Shown here one piece after another: positions 45,101-51,583 of a stretch of DNA of 64,000 bases (its first letter is position 1; every line of letters begins with the position of its first letter). The notes under the pieces are model-generated. The model did not search any database, was not told the DNA's origin, and saw only the letters and a program-made list of their open reading frames with translations. The stretch covers positions 1,496,001-1,560,000 of the forward strand of contig NZ_CP048409.1 of the NCBI RefSeq assembly GCF_010448835.1. Reading direction: 5' to 3'. A program made the position numbers and the translations under genes. Origin of the DNA: Draconibacterium halophilum (GTDB lineage: Bacteria > Bacteroidota > Bacteroidia > Bacteroidales > Prolixibacteraceae).

Positions 45101-45459
45101 TCATTCATTTGCCAGGCATCAATATTTATTGGATCTACCCAGTACTGATTTTCGGCAAACTGGTGGAATTGTACCTGGTTTAAACTTGTCCTGTCGTTGT
45201 ATTCTTCGGCTACTGCAATAAAATGTACTGCATTGCCTACACTGTAATGGTTAATCAAATCCGGTTCGTACACCCAAATACCACTTCTTATATCAGCGGT
45301 GTCCTGAATGTAAATACCATCCTGGCTAATAGCCGTAATAACCCCTCGGTTTTTATGTCCTGATCGAGATATGGAGTAATATCTCCTTCGCCCTGAATGG
45401 CACGAATACTTACTTGCGGAGCATACCAACTGATGCAGGTACTGCACTCTCCATAACAA
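39178..45459 (-). CDS. Giant surface protein, C-terminal 2/3 (frame fragment 4)
   Basis: 2093-codon ORF. The first about 38 residues read upstream sequence in the wrong frame; the true protein resumes at GVITAISQDGIYIQD. Modules: OB-like/E-set pairs (to about residue 850), E-set modules alternating with InlB-like repeats (STNVSPTEGGITSGHGTYI, STEVNPDNAGTLTGAG), then cadherin- or dystroglycan-type Ig domains (FNGTDELTFSVTDLEGS, EDSLFSFILKAEDYDRDSLNF) and a T9SS type A tail (NFSVYPNPVTDHFTVSFG). The last residues (SGTILSVLHQAK) are out of frame; one extra T near 39208 restores the usual SGTYLVRVTSGK ending and moves the stop to 39149. Confidence 0.75.
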   Translation of the reverse strand: MLWRVQYLHQLVCSASKYSCHSGRRRYYSISRSGHKNRGVITAISQDGIYIQDTADIRSGIWVYEPDLINHYSVGNAVHFIAVAEEYNDRTSLNQVQFHQFAENQYWVDPINIDAWQMNEDYEGVLVQLNDVEVADIDQYGQYIIVDPYLDTTLIDFSFFEPTLEIGQHYNIAGVVHYCFDSFRLCPGSDNDIEKVTVDVTFSVDMQNETVSNDSVFLRGSWNDWNPQQLNKSGTIYSGTVTLRKGKENQYKFTNGVDGWESIPIGNCIVLNSGNRLLNVTENDTILPLTCFSYCASCEQYNAPYMAIQEIQGNGEITPYEGQLVKTAGKIMAINEYGAFLQDSTGVRNGIFIYDTTLINYYSTGNSIEVLATATENNGMTELKDIVSTDWSEEPFDIYAINIDASVVGEDFESVFVGLSNVEAIGVDQYNQNLVVSETNDTVIIDNYLYQPTMEVGKLYNIFGIVNYRYDTYRVCPRAAGGIQEILPSANVTFQVDMKNQPLTDDGVYISGSFCSWNPAEAVELAASETVYSSTLNLTVGDTIQYKFINGAPDLWEQYEIITGQDCAYGNDANRMIVIPENDTTLDLVCFAQCALCTEPPILAISDIQGDGDVSPYLGQPVTTTGKIMATNQYGAFIQDDTGARNGIFVYDTTLVKTYTQGDFITLTAYTDEYNGLTELKDVLAVDYSNDQPVVGTAYINATWIGEDYESVFVGLSNMEVVELDEFNQYITVSEAGDTVIIDNYLYQPTMEVGAFYDIWGVETYRYNTYRVSPRAAGGLQRRPNKVTVTFRVNMQSETAADSVLVRGSWDNWSQSVPLTSNGTIYSAQVDIEEGSYIEYKFVNGETYENFIAECTDLQNNNRYFTTPEQDTTLGLVCFNSCENCPPIYTVSTNVSPTEGGITSGHGTYIDGDTIIVSATASESYIFTNWTVNGSVVSINENYEFILSSDIQLQANFTIPTVQVTFNVDMQHETVAQSGVFVRGSWDNWQQAVALSAGQNKYSASIDLTIGSTFQYKFINGTTYENFSGDCTIGNDNNRQFTTPNTNYSLSTVCFNRCTACPPEYEISTEVNPDNAGTLTGAGIYIEGSTVEVQAIANPDFYFLNWTTNDLIASTDSVYQFTATKETVLTANFLPVPPSAEVTFSVDMKNDTISTAGIFVMGSWNNWSTPTELSANGSVYSATIELLCDSLYEYKFINGSTWENFFADCTTGDSNNRYLTVPLQDSTLATVCFNSCLACTNFYEVATISNSEQGTTSGEGTYEAGESVPISAVPADGYSFVSWTAGDSVVSVNAEYTFTAEEDITLTANFEVVIPTYAVTFAVDMQNELVSDSGVYLIGSWNNWTDPIQLNNESEFIYTSTIVLEENKAYEYKFINGESSNPNNFEAPTGAQVNQETGNRLLTVESTNIVIPVVCFNQSVFCTTNEPPVAYSQEFSLLEDSVITFQLQALDAEDAIEDLIFTIETAPLNSVEFLQDSNQITYRPQEDFNGTDELTFSVTDLEGSVSQIATVTLTVESVNDRPLALSSTIDAQNTSPISFNLSNFISDIESADNELNITFVPENSSVLGGAVSHTENQSYNFTVNNPETNEDYIVFRASDGELTSFAEVLTLTNLSAAKSLQVPNEENSLLTINDEAHLRYGQTIGLEFIGIDKTYPFEQVQVSILKDPEHGTLNNFSLNAYSGSILTTYRCSYTATDNSNVLDSVVFQVSNNNESITGVYYLNVGAVKMAPNLLSVANQTMNEGDSLNLNLNVSDMDTEMEDLSWTFNTMPTIAANYSVTLQEGAPVLTIAPPSNYSGDFIVKAKVTDTDQLSDEVLFAVSVTNTNNAPVPHFENSVQATEDSLFSFILKAEDYDRDSLNFVLGNLPDWLSYQVLSKYTIELFGTPENADVGAKEIDIEISDGTSTILDSLWLEVVNINDKPVALAEFDTVFAKAGAETVSFILSDYFYDEDADAEFSFALVSAGNTNISQPDISGDILNLNFNSDSIGTSIIAFDAISQGDTLTETIVVVVDAKVGVKNFGMVLNFSVYPNPVTDHFTVSFGNGNQDWEIQILDMNGRLIMQKEVHMQSEIQFESTLFKASGTILSVLHQAK

Positions 45460-47042
45460 ACCAGCGGTAAAACGGTAGTTGAGTCGCTCACTGTAATAAT
45501 GCGGTTATCGTTTCCCGGGGCAGTGCACATGGTATCGGGAATGTTTTCCCAGTTTTCAACACCGTTAAGGAATTTGTACTGGTAGGTTTCGCCAACGTGC
45601 AGCGTGATGGTTGTTTCGTAAACGGTTCCGTTTGCAGAAAGCAAAACTGGTTCCTGCCAGTCGGTCCAGTCGCCGCGGATAAACACACTGTCGTTTGAAA
45701 CTGTTTCGTTTTTCATGTCAACACTGAAGGTGACATCAACAGTTGGATTGGTAAGGTTTTGCAGATCGTCGTTGTCGCGAGGAGCGAGCATAAAAGAATT
45801 AAACCTGTAATCCACCACTCCGGTAATATTGTAGAATGATCCTATTTCAAGTTCTGGGGAGAAGAAGTAGTTTGAGATTACAAGGGTATCGCCTCCTTCG
45901 TTTTGAACAATATACTCGTTGTAATTGGTGGTATTTATCACTTCCACGTTGGAGAGTTTTGCCATCACTCCCTCATAATCTTCTCCAATGTCTGAAATCT
46001 GAAGGTTTAAGGGAGTTGCGGTGTAAGCAGTTTCTGCATTTTGAGAAAACTGAACATTATCCAGCTCGGTAAGCCCGTTATGTTCGGTGGCAGTTGCAAT
46101 CAAATGAATGTTCTGACCACGTGAATACTGATTGTTAAGTCCGGGACTGTACACCCACAATCCGGAGCGGATGTCGGATGTATCCTGGATGTAGGCTCCA
46201 AGCTCGTTAATAGCCGTAATAACCCCCTCGGTTTTTATGTCCTGATCGAGATATGGAGTAATATCTCCTTCGCCCTGAATGGCACGAATACTTACTTGCG
46301 GAGCATACCAACTGATGCAGGTACTGCACTCTCCATAACAAACCAGCGGTAAAACGGTAGTTGAGTCGCTCACTGTAATAATGCGGTTATCGTTTCCCGG
46401 GGCAGTGCACATGGTATCGGGAATGTTTTCCCAGTTTTCAACACCGTTAAGGAATTTGTACTGGTAGGTTTCGCCAACGTGCAGCGTGATGGTTGTTTCG
46501 TAAACGGTTCCGTTTGCAGAAAGCAAAACTGGTTCCTGCCAGTCGGTCCAGTCGCCGCGGATAAACACACTGTCGTTTGAAACTGTTTCGTTTTTCATGT
46601 CAACACTGAAGGTGACATCAACAGTTGGATTGGTAAGGTTTTGCAGATCGTCGTTGTCGCGAGGAGCGAGCATAAAAGAATTAAACCTGTAATCCACCAC
46701 TCCGGTAATATTGTAGAATGATCCTATTTCAAGTTCTGGGGAGAAGAAGTAGTTTGAGATTACAAGGGTATCGCCTCCTTCGTTTTGAACAATATACTCG
46801 TTGTAATTGGTGGTATTTATCACTTCCACGTTGGAGAGTTTTGCCATCACTCCCTCATAATCTTCTCCAATGTCTGAAATCTGAAGGTTTAAGGGAGTTG
46901 CGGTGTAAGCAGTTTCTGCATTTTGAGAAAACTGAACATTATCCAGCTCGGTAAGCCCGTTATGTTCGGTGGCAGTTGCAATCAAATGAATGTTCTGACC
47001 ACGTGAATACTGATTGTTAAGTCCGGGACTGTACACCCACAA
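45288..47042 (-). CDS. Giant surface protein, frame fragment 3 (two near-identical 882-bp units)
   Basis: 584-codon ORF from a TTG. It contains two copies of an OB-fold plus E-set unit that translate identically over most of their length. The join between units keeps five G (46223-46227) and so stays in frame, reading KTEGVITAINELGAY. At the downstream edge the run has only four G (45342-45345) and the frame is lost (KTEGLLRLLARM). There is no independent signal peptide, so this is a piece of the larger gene rather than its own protein. Confidence 0.6.
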   Translation of the reverse strand: MWVYSPGLNNQYSRGQNIHLIATATEHNGLTELDNVQFSQNAETAYTATPLNLQISDIGEDYEGVMAKLSNVEVINTTNYNEYIVQNEGGDTLVISNYFFSPELEIGSFYNITGVVDYRFNSFMLAPRDNDDLQNLTNPTVDVTFSVDMKNETVSNDSVFIRGDWTDWQEPVLLSANGTVYETTITLHVGETYQYKFLNGVENWENIPDTMCTAPGNDNRIITVSDSTTVLPLVCYGECSTCISWYAPQVSIRAIQGEGDITPYLDQDIKTEGVITAINELGAYIQDTSDIRSGLWVYSPGLNNQYSRGQNIHLIATATEHNGLTELDNVQFSQNAETAYTATPLNLQISDIGEDYEGVMAKLSNVEVINTTNYNEYIVQNEGGDTLVISNYFFSPELEIGSFYNITGVVDYRFNSFMLAPRDNDDLQNLTNPTVDVTFSVDMKNETVSNDSVFIRGDWTDWQEPVLLSANGTVYETTITLHVGETYQYKFLNGVENWENIPDTMCTAPGNDNRIITVSDSTTVLPLVCYGECSTCISWYAPQVSIRAIQGEGDITPYLDQDIKTEGLLRLLARMVFTFRTPLI

Positions 47043-47063
47043 TCCGGAGCGGATGTCGGATGT
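45345..47063. repeat. 882-bp near-perfect tandem duplication in the giant gene
   Basis: 45345 to about 46181 and 46227 to about 47063 appear identical when compared line by line and by translation. Offset is 882 bp (e.g. the same C at 45360 and 46242). A third, more diverged unit lies upstream at an offset near 870 bp (around 47116-48167). The size is a multiple of three, so copy number can change without breaking frame. Confidence 0.85.
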
Positions 47064-47905
47064 GTCCTGAATGTAAGCTCCAAACTCGTTAATAGCCGTA
47101 ATAACCCCTCGGTTTTTATGTCCTGATCGAGATATGGAGTAATATCTCCTTCGCCCTGAATGGCACGAATGCTAACTTGCGGAGCATACCAACTAATGCA
47201 AGTACTGCACTCTCCATAACAAACCAGTGGCAGCGTGGTGTCGGTTTCCGGAACAATAAGCAGCCGGTTGTCGTTACCCGGAGCTGTACACGAAGCATCA
47301 GTTACTGTTTCCCAGTCGTTTAATCCATTAATAAATTTATACTGGTGCTCGGTTCTAATTGTAAGAGTCGCAGAAATCGAAAACTCGTCCCCGTTTGCAG
47401 TCATCATCATCGGTGTCCATTCATTCCAGCTTGCAATCATCATCACGCTGTCTGCACTGAATGATTCATTTTTCATGTCAACCTGGAAGGTAACAACAGA
47501 TGTTACTTTCTCAATGTCGCTATCACTACGCGGACAAAGCCTGAAAGAATCAAAACGGTAATGAACTACTCCTGCAATATTATAACGCTGACCAATTTCA
47601 AGTGTCGGCTCAAAAAACGAGAAGTCGATAAATGTTGTATCCAGGTAAGGATCAACAATAATGTATTGACCATACTGATCAATGTCAGCAACTTCAACAT
47701 CGTTCAGTTGCACTAAAACACCTTCGTAATCTTCATTCATTTGCCAGGCATCAATATTTATTGGATCTACCCAATAGGGGGTTTCGGTAAACTGATGGAA
47801 CTGTACCTGGTTTAAACTTGTCCTTCCGTTATATTCTTCGGCTACTGCAATAAAATGTACTGCATTGCCTACGCTGTAATGGTTAATCAAATCCGGTTCG
47901 TACAC
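46982..47905 (-). CDS. Giant surface protein, frame fragment 2
   Basis: 307-codon ORF from a GTG. It carries the rest of the first OB module (MYEPDLINHYSVGNAVHFIAV), a second E-set module (VVTFQVDMKNESFSADSVMM) and the start of another OB module up to KTEG, where the G run at 47105-47108 is one short and the frame shifts to LLRLLTSLEL. No signal peptide; part of the larger locus. Confidence 0.55.
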   Translation of the reverse strand: MYEPDLINHYSVGNAVHFIAVAEEYNGRTSLNQVQFHQFTETPYWVDPINIDAWQMNEDYEGVLVQLNDVEVADIDQYGQYIIVDPYLDTTFIDFSFFEPTLEIGQRYNIAGVVHYRFDSFRLCPRSDSDIEKVTSVVTFQVDMKNESFSADSVMMIASWNEWTPMMMTANGDEFSISATLTIRTEHQYKFINGLNDWETVTDASCTAPGNDNRLLIVPETDTTLPLVCYGECSTCISWYAPQVSIRAIQGEGDITPYLDQDIKTEGLLRLLTSLELTFRTHPTSAPDCGCTVPDLTISIHVVRTFI

Positions 47906-47919
47906 CCAAATGCCACTTC

Positions 47920-48429
47920 TTATATCAGTAGTGTCCTGAATGTAAACACCGTCTTGATTAATAGCCGTAATAATCCCTCGGTTTTTATGTCCTGATCGAG
48001 ATATGGAGTAATATCTCCTTCGCCCTGAATGGCACGAATGCTAACTTGCGGAGCATACCAGCTGATGCAGGTGTTGCACTCGCCATAACAAACCAGTGGC
48101 AGCGTGGTGTCGGTTTCCGGAACAATAAGCAGCCGGTTGTCGTTACCCGGAGCTGTACACGAAGCATCAGTTACTGTTTCCCAGTCGTTTAATCCATTAA
48201 TAAATTTATACTGGTGCTCGGTTCCAATTGTAAGAGTCGCAGAAATCGAAAACTTGTCCCCGTTTGCAGTCATCATCATCGGTGTCCATTCATTCCAGCT
48301 TGCAATCATCATCACGCTGTCTGCACTGAATGATTCATTTTTCATGTCAACCTGGAAGGTAACATTTACGGTTTGGGCATTAGTTAAGTAGCTAATAATC
48401 AGAAAGAGGAGTAAAAGTTGATTTTTCAT
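47920..48429 (-). CDS. Giant surface protein, N-terminal fragment with signal peptide
   Basis: 169-codon ORF with a cleavable signal peptide (about 1-18), one E-set/carbohydrate-binding-like module (VTFQVDMKNESFSADSVMMIASWNEW...HQYKFINGLNDWE) and the beginning of an OB module. After KTEG at 47975-47977 the frame shifts (LLRLLIKTVF) and stops. In the restored frame GIITAINQDGVYIQD continues directly into the next fragment. This is the true start of the locus. Confidence 0.65.
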   Translation of the reverse strand: MKNQLLLLFLIISYLTNAQTVNVTFQVDMKNESFSADSVMMIASWNEWTPMMMTANGDKFSISATLTIGTEHQYKFINGLNDWETVTDASCTAPGNDNRLLIVPETDTTLPLVCYGECNTCISWYAPQVSIRAIQGEGDITPYLDQDIKTEGLLRLLIKTVFTFRTLLI

Positions 48430-48914
48430 AGCAATTATTTTGGGTTTTTTATTTCAGAAAGGTGTTTGATTAAATGGCCGAGTTTTGTTTTTTTAGGATA
48501 TAATGGCAATAAAATATAAATTATGTATCTGTTTTGATAGAGTTAATTGTAATTATCCAGAGCGAAAATTTGCTCACGATTCTACCTTTTTGTTTTTATT
48601 AATCTAAAGTTATGGGGGAATGTCGGTAAAGACAAAAAAAAGATGTCTGCTTTTATAAAACAGGACATGTTTGGGAAGTTGTGAGTCGGAAGAATTCTTT
48701 ATTTAGAATTTTAATACTGGAAATATATAGTGTTGGGGGTAGGCCGGTATTCCGGCCCAACCTTTATTGTTTTGCTCTCATTTCATACGAGTTTTAAACC
48801 TATATATTCTCAATGCATGGTGGTTTAGTTTAGTAAATTATAAAAAACAAAATCCCGATCCGTTAAAAACGAACCGGGATTTATTAGTTATAGTAAAATG
48901 GATTAGAAAATGGT
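48430..48914. other. Gene-free region between the giant gene and the EF-G paralog
   Basis: 485 bp. Contains the giant gene's upstream region (no exact TAnnTTTG box found) and the EF-G terminator 48844-48880. Confidence 0.5.
48844..48880 (-). terminator. Intrinsic terminator of the EF-G2 gene (37-bp repeat, copy B)
   Basis: Same 37 bp as 39089-39125, 35 bp past the EF-G stop, followed on the minus strand by a T-rich tail. Confidence 0.88.
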
Positions 48915-49565
48915 CTATTCTTCGTCCTGCTCTTCTTCGTACGCTTTAAGCAGTTCTTCCTGTACATCAGCAGGTACTTTTTCGTATCCGTCGAAACTTA
49001 TGCTGAATACACCTCTACCACCGGTAATCGAACTCAGCGACGTGGTGTATTTGTACATCTCTTTTTGTGGCACTTTGGCAGTAATCTTTTCCATGCCTTG
49101 TTCCGAGCCCATACCCATAATCATGGCACGACGTCCCTGCAGGTCACTCATTGCATCACCCATGCGATCCGATGGCACCCAAACATTAAGGTCGAGAATA
49201 GGCTCAAGAATTTTAGGCCCGGCATTTTTAAAGGCCTGGCTAAATGCATTACGTCCGGCAAGTTTAAATGAAATTTCGTTCGAGTCAACCGGGTGCATTT
49301 TCCCGTCGTAAACATAAACGATAATATCGCGGGCATACGAACCGGTAAGTGGGCCTTGTTCTATTTTTTCCATAATTCCTTTCAGAATAGCCGGTAAAAA
49401 ACGTGCATCGATTGATCCACCAACAATACTGTTTACAAAAATAAGCTTGCCGCCCCATTCTAACTCGTGCTCTTCAACAGCGCGTACTGAAATTTTTTGT
49501 TCCTTATCGCCAAATTTGAACATTTTTTTAGGCTCGGCACCTTCAGTATAAGGCTCAATAATCAT
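48915..49565 (-). CDS. fusA2: EF-G paralog, C-terminal part after frameshift
   Basis: 216 codons covering EF-G domains IV-V: MIIEPYTEGAEPKK, VGGSIDARFLPAILKGI, GPLTGSYARDIIVYVYDGKMHPVDS and the domain V segment RRAMIMGMGSEQGMEKITAKVPQKEMYKYTTSLSSITGGRG. The first ATG is an internal Met of the normal protein. The preceding ORF overlaps by 4 bp. One missing G at 49591-49595 (five present, six needed) separates the two; adding it joins HKKQSGGAGQFGEVHMIIEP. The C-terminus is acidic (EEEQDEE). Confidence 0.8.
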   Translation of the reverse strand: MIIEPYTEGAEPKKMFKFGDKEQKISVRAVEEHELEWGGKLIFVNSIVGGSIDARFLPAILKGIMEKIEQGPLTGSYARDIIVYVYDGKMHPVDSNEISFKLAGRNAFSQAFKNAGPKILEPILDLNVWVPSDRMGDAMSDLQGRRAMIMGMGSEQGMEKITAKVPQKEMYKYTTSLSSITGGRGVFSISFDGYEKVPADVQEELLKAYEEEQDEE

Positions 49566-51070
49566 GTGTACTTCGCCAAACTGACCGGCACCCCCGATTG
49601 TTTTTTGTGGCGGTAATCGGCCTGAGCGGGTTTGGTAATGGTTTCGCGATATGGAATTCTGGGTCTTTGGTATTCCACATCAACTTTATGTACGTTATCG
49701 AAGTACCATTTTAATACATTGAGGTGGTATTCCCCCTGGGCATGTATCAGTTGTTGTTTTAGTTCTTTCGAGTATTCAATTACGTAGGTAGGATCTTCGT
49801 ATTTAATTTTGCTTAATACTTCGCCAACCTTTTCATCGTCAGCGTCGGCAACAGCTTTTGCTGCCACAGTATGACGTGGCGTTGGAAATACAATTGGTGC
49901 AAATTCGGTTCCGAGTTCTTTTGCTGCCAATGTTTGGTTAAACCGTGTTTCTTTTAGCTTAACGGTGCAACCCAAGTCGCCGGCATGCAGTTCGTCTACT
50001 TTCTCGCGGCTTTTGCCATCGGGCACAAATACCTGCGATAAACGTTCTTTATTGCCGGTTTTCGAGTTGATGAGGTCCAGTCCTTCTTTCACAACTCCCG
50101 ACATTACTTTAAAATAAGTGATCTCGCCAACGTGTGGCTCAACGGCAGTTTTAAAAACAAAAACGCTTGGTGCTTCCGAAGCATCCATTTTTACTTCTTT
50201 ACCAGAAATAATTTTAGTCATTTTCTTTTCTTTTGGTGCCGGAGCAATGTTGGTAATAAACTCCATCAGGCGGCCAACACCAATACTTTTCTTCGCAGTT
50301 GTACAAAATACAGGGTATAGTGTTAAATCAAGCATGCCAAGCTTAATCCCTTTGCGCATTTCATCTTCGGTAAGTGTTCCTTTGTCGAAGTAAAGCTCCA
50401 TTAAAGCTTCCTCGTTTTCTGCTGCTTTTTCAACTAATTCGTTGTGCAGTTCTTCGGCCTTTTCAAGTTCGGCTTCAGGAATATCACTGATTTCAGGTTT
50501 GCCACTTTCATCTTTGTAGGTGTACATTTTCATTTTAAGTACATCAATAATGGCCGAAAAGTTTGGACCTGCATCAACCGGGTACTGAACAATGGTTGTT
50601 TTATTACCAAAGGCAGTTTTACATTGTTCAAGTGTGCTGTCGTAATTCGAATTATCGTGATCGAGTTGATTGAAAACCACAATAAGTGGAGTATTTGCTT
50701 TTTTAGCATGGCGTGCCGCAGCTTCGGTGCCGGCCTCAATTCCGTTTGTAGCATTAACAGTAAGTACACCAAGTGCGGTAACGCTTAGCGACGAAACAAC
50801 ACCTCCACAAAGATCGTCCATCCCAGGGGTGTCCATTATATTTATTTTCTTCCCGTTGTATTCAGTGTGCATCAGCGTTGAAAAAACAGAATTGCCATAA
50901 TCCTGCTCAATGGGGTTGTAGTCTGATACCGTATTTTTTGTACCAACATCACCCTTACGGTTAATTACTCCACCCTCGAGCAGCATAGCTTCTGCAAGGG
51001 TGGTTTTCCCACTGCCCGCATTCCCTACTAACGCAATGTTCCGAACTTCATCGGTTTTATAAACTTTCAT
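49562..51070 (-). CDS. fusA2: EF-G paralog (EF-G2 type), N-terminal part
   Basis: 502 codons: G domain with GNAGSGKTTL (16-25), DTPGMDD (80-86), FNQLDHD, then domains II and III, ending out of frame as GVPVSLAKYT. Total with the second part is about 718 residues, normal for EF-G. The G3 motif has Met84 where translational GTPases have the catalytic His (DTPGH), and G4 is NQLD not NKMD. That matches the second EF-G of Bacteroidota (EF-G2 of B. thetaiotaomicron), which supports translocation without GTP hydrolysis in nutrient-poor conditions. Assignment to that paralog is by these motifs. Confidence 0.82.
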   Translation of the reverse strand: MKVYKTDEVRNIALVGNAGSGKTTLAEAMLLEGGVINRKGDVGTKNTVSDYNPIEQDYGNSVFSTLMHTEYNGKKINIMDTPGMDDLCGGVVSSLSVTALGVLTVNATNGIEAGTEAAARHAKKANTPLIVVFNQLDHDNSNYDSTLEQCKTAFGNKTTIVQYPVDAGPNFSAIIDVLKMKMYTYKDESGKPEISDIPEAELEKAEELHNELVEKAAENEEALMELYFDKGTLTEDEMRKGIKLGMLDLTLYPVFCTTAKKSIGVGRLMEFITNIAPAPKEKKMTKIISGKEVKMDASEAPSVFVFKTAVEPHVGEITYFKVMSGVVKEGLDLINSKTGNKERLSQVFVPDGKSREKVDELHAGDLGCTVKLKETRFNQTLAAKELGTEFAPIVFPTPRHTVAAKAVADADDEKVGEVLSKIKYEDPTYVIEYSKELKQQLIHAQGEYHLNVLKWYFDNVHKVDVEYQRPRIPYRETITKPAQADYRHKKQSGVPVSLAKYT

Positions 51071-51132
51071 AGTATATAAGTTTTATTGATTTATTTATAC
51101 TCGTTTTCTTCATCTTTTTGAAGCGAGGTCAT

Positions 51133-51140
51133 CAAAAATA
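51133..51140 (-). promoter_or_regulatory. -7 promoter box of the EF-G paralog
   Basis: Minus strand TATTTTTG, 63 bp before the ATG. Confidence 0.5.
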
Positions 51141-51445
51141 GTAATAATTTATTAACAATCAAGAGGTAGAAATAAGCATGAAAAGATATATTATCCGACC
51201 CTTATTTTCGCCGAAAGTTAATTTGCATTCGTACAGCTTTTTAAGGCACTTTTGTTAATAATTGTTATTGTCTGAAAAGATTATAAATAAGGGGCTTCGG
51301 CAAATTATCAGAATAGCATAACGTTTATGTCAATTAAAAAACAGAAGCCCTGTTTTGGCCTGTTCAAATTCTTTCCTGTTTGTTAATTTATTTAGAACGA
51401 TTAAAAAAAACCATAAAAAAGTCTTTTTAGTCTGAATATTTCATT

Positions 51446-51453
51446 TAGATTTG
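51446..51453 (+). promoter_or_regulatory. -7 promoter box of the sulfite-reduction operon leader
   Basis: TAGATTTG, an exact TAnnTTTG; a T-rich segment (51424-51428) stands at the -33 distance. The predicted start near 51460 leaves about 34 nt before the leader ORF. Confidence 0.6.
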
Positions 51454-51459
51454 TGGTTA

Positions 51460-51475
51460 TGTGATTAAAGTCACA
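51460..51475 (+). promoter_or_regulatory. Perfect CRP-like palindrome TGTGA-N6-TCACA
   Basis: TGTGATTAAAGTCACA, both half-sites identical to the enterobacterial CRP consensus. It overlaps the predicted transcription start, a position typical for repression, or for activation of a promoter I have not recognised. A Crp/Fnr protein is encoded at 28109-28738, but the link is inference. Confidence 0.5.
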
Positions 51476-51493
51476 AACAATAGGTTTATAGAT

Positions 51494-51583
51494 ATGACAA
51501 CAGGTTTTTCTTCAATAACAATGCTTAAAATGACATGTATGATGTGTATGTGTTGCGTAGGTATTGTTATGCAGAAGAACTGA
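51494..51583 (+). CDS. Cys/Met-rich leader peptide of the sulfite-reduction operon
   Basis: 29 codons, MTTGFSSITMLKMTCMMCMC then CVGIVMQKN. Four Cys codons (15, 18, 20, 21) and six Met codons (1, 10, 13, 16, 17, 19 and 26, counting the start makes seven) crowd the middle. Its last codons (51569-51578) form the 5' arm of an antiterminator helix, and a strong terminator begins 30 nt after the stop. This is the geometry of ribosome-mediated attenuation: stalling at Cys (or Met) codons leaves the antiterminator arm free, while finishing at the stop covers it. The peptide itself need have no function. There is no Shine-Dalgarno, normal in this phylum. Alternative: a small metal-binding protein. 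Confidence 0.7.
   Translation: MTTGFSSITMLKMTCMMCMCCVGIVMQKN

Larger units (their letters stand above)
39149..48429 (-). pseudogene. Giant modular T9SS surface protein, one locus in four frames
   Basis: The four minus-strand ORFs (48429-47920, 47905-46982, 47042-45288, 45459-39178) are pieces of one gene. Adding one G at each of 47975-47977, 47105-47108 and 45342-45345, and one T near 39208, gives a single frame of about 3,094 residues from a signal peptide (MKNQLLLLFLIISYLTNAQ) to a complete type A T9SS sorting tail ending GKISKTQKVIAH. Order: alternating carbohydrate-binding-like E-set modules (VTFSVDMKN..VFIRGSWNDW..YKFING) and OB-fold modules (IQGEGDITPYLDQDI..), then InlB-type divergent repeats, cadherin/Ig-like domains and the sorting domain. 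Likely a surface adhesin or glycan-binding scaffold; no catalytic domain was seen. Whether the breaks are real is undecided. Confidence 0.7.
51071..51493. other. Divergent intergenic region, EF-G paralog / sulfite operon
   Basis: 423 bp holding the EF-G -7 box, the operon's -7 box (51446-51453) and the CRP-like palindrome (51460-51475). The middle 250 bp show no structure that I can name. Confidence 0.55.

Noticed and set aside
39149..51070. Programmed -1 frameshifting as the main explanation for the five breaks
   Set aside because: A -1 slip fits the four G-run sites but not the C-terminal one, no canonical slippery heptamer is present, and clustering in one stretch fits sequence error or mutation better. 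Kept only as an alternative.
51071..51493. SAM or cobalamin riboswitch upstream of the sulfite operon
   Set aside because: No riboswitch core motifs were recognised and the predicted leader before the ORF is only about 34 nt.
51494..51583. Metallothionein-like or CxxC zinc peptide
   Set aside because: Possible, but only four Cys in a hydrophobic Met-rich stretch, and the overlap of its last codons with an antiterminator explains the position better.
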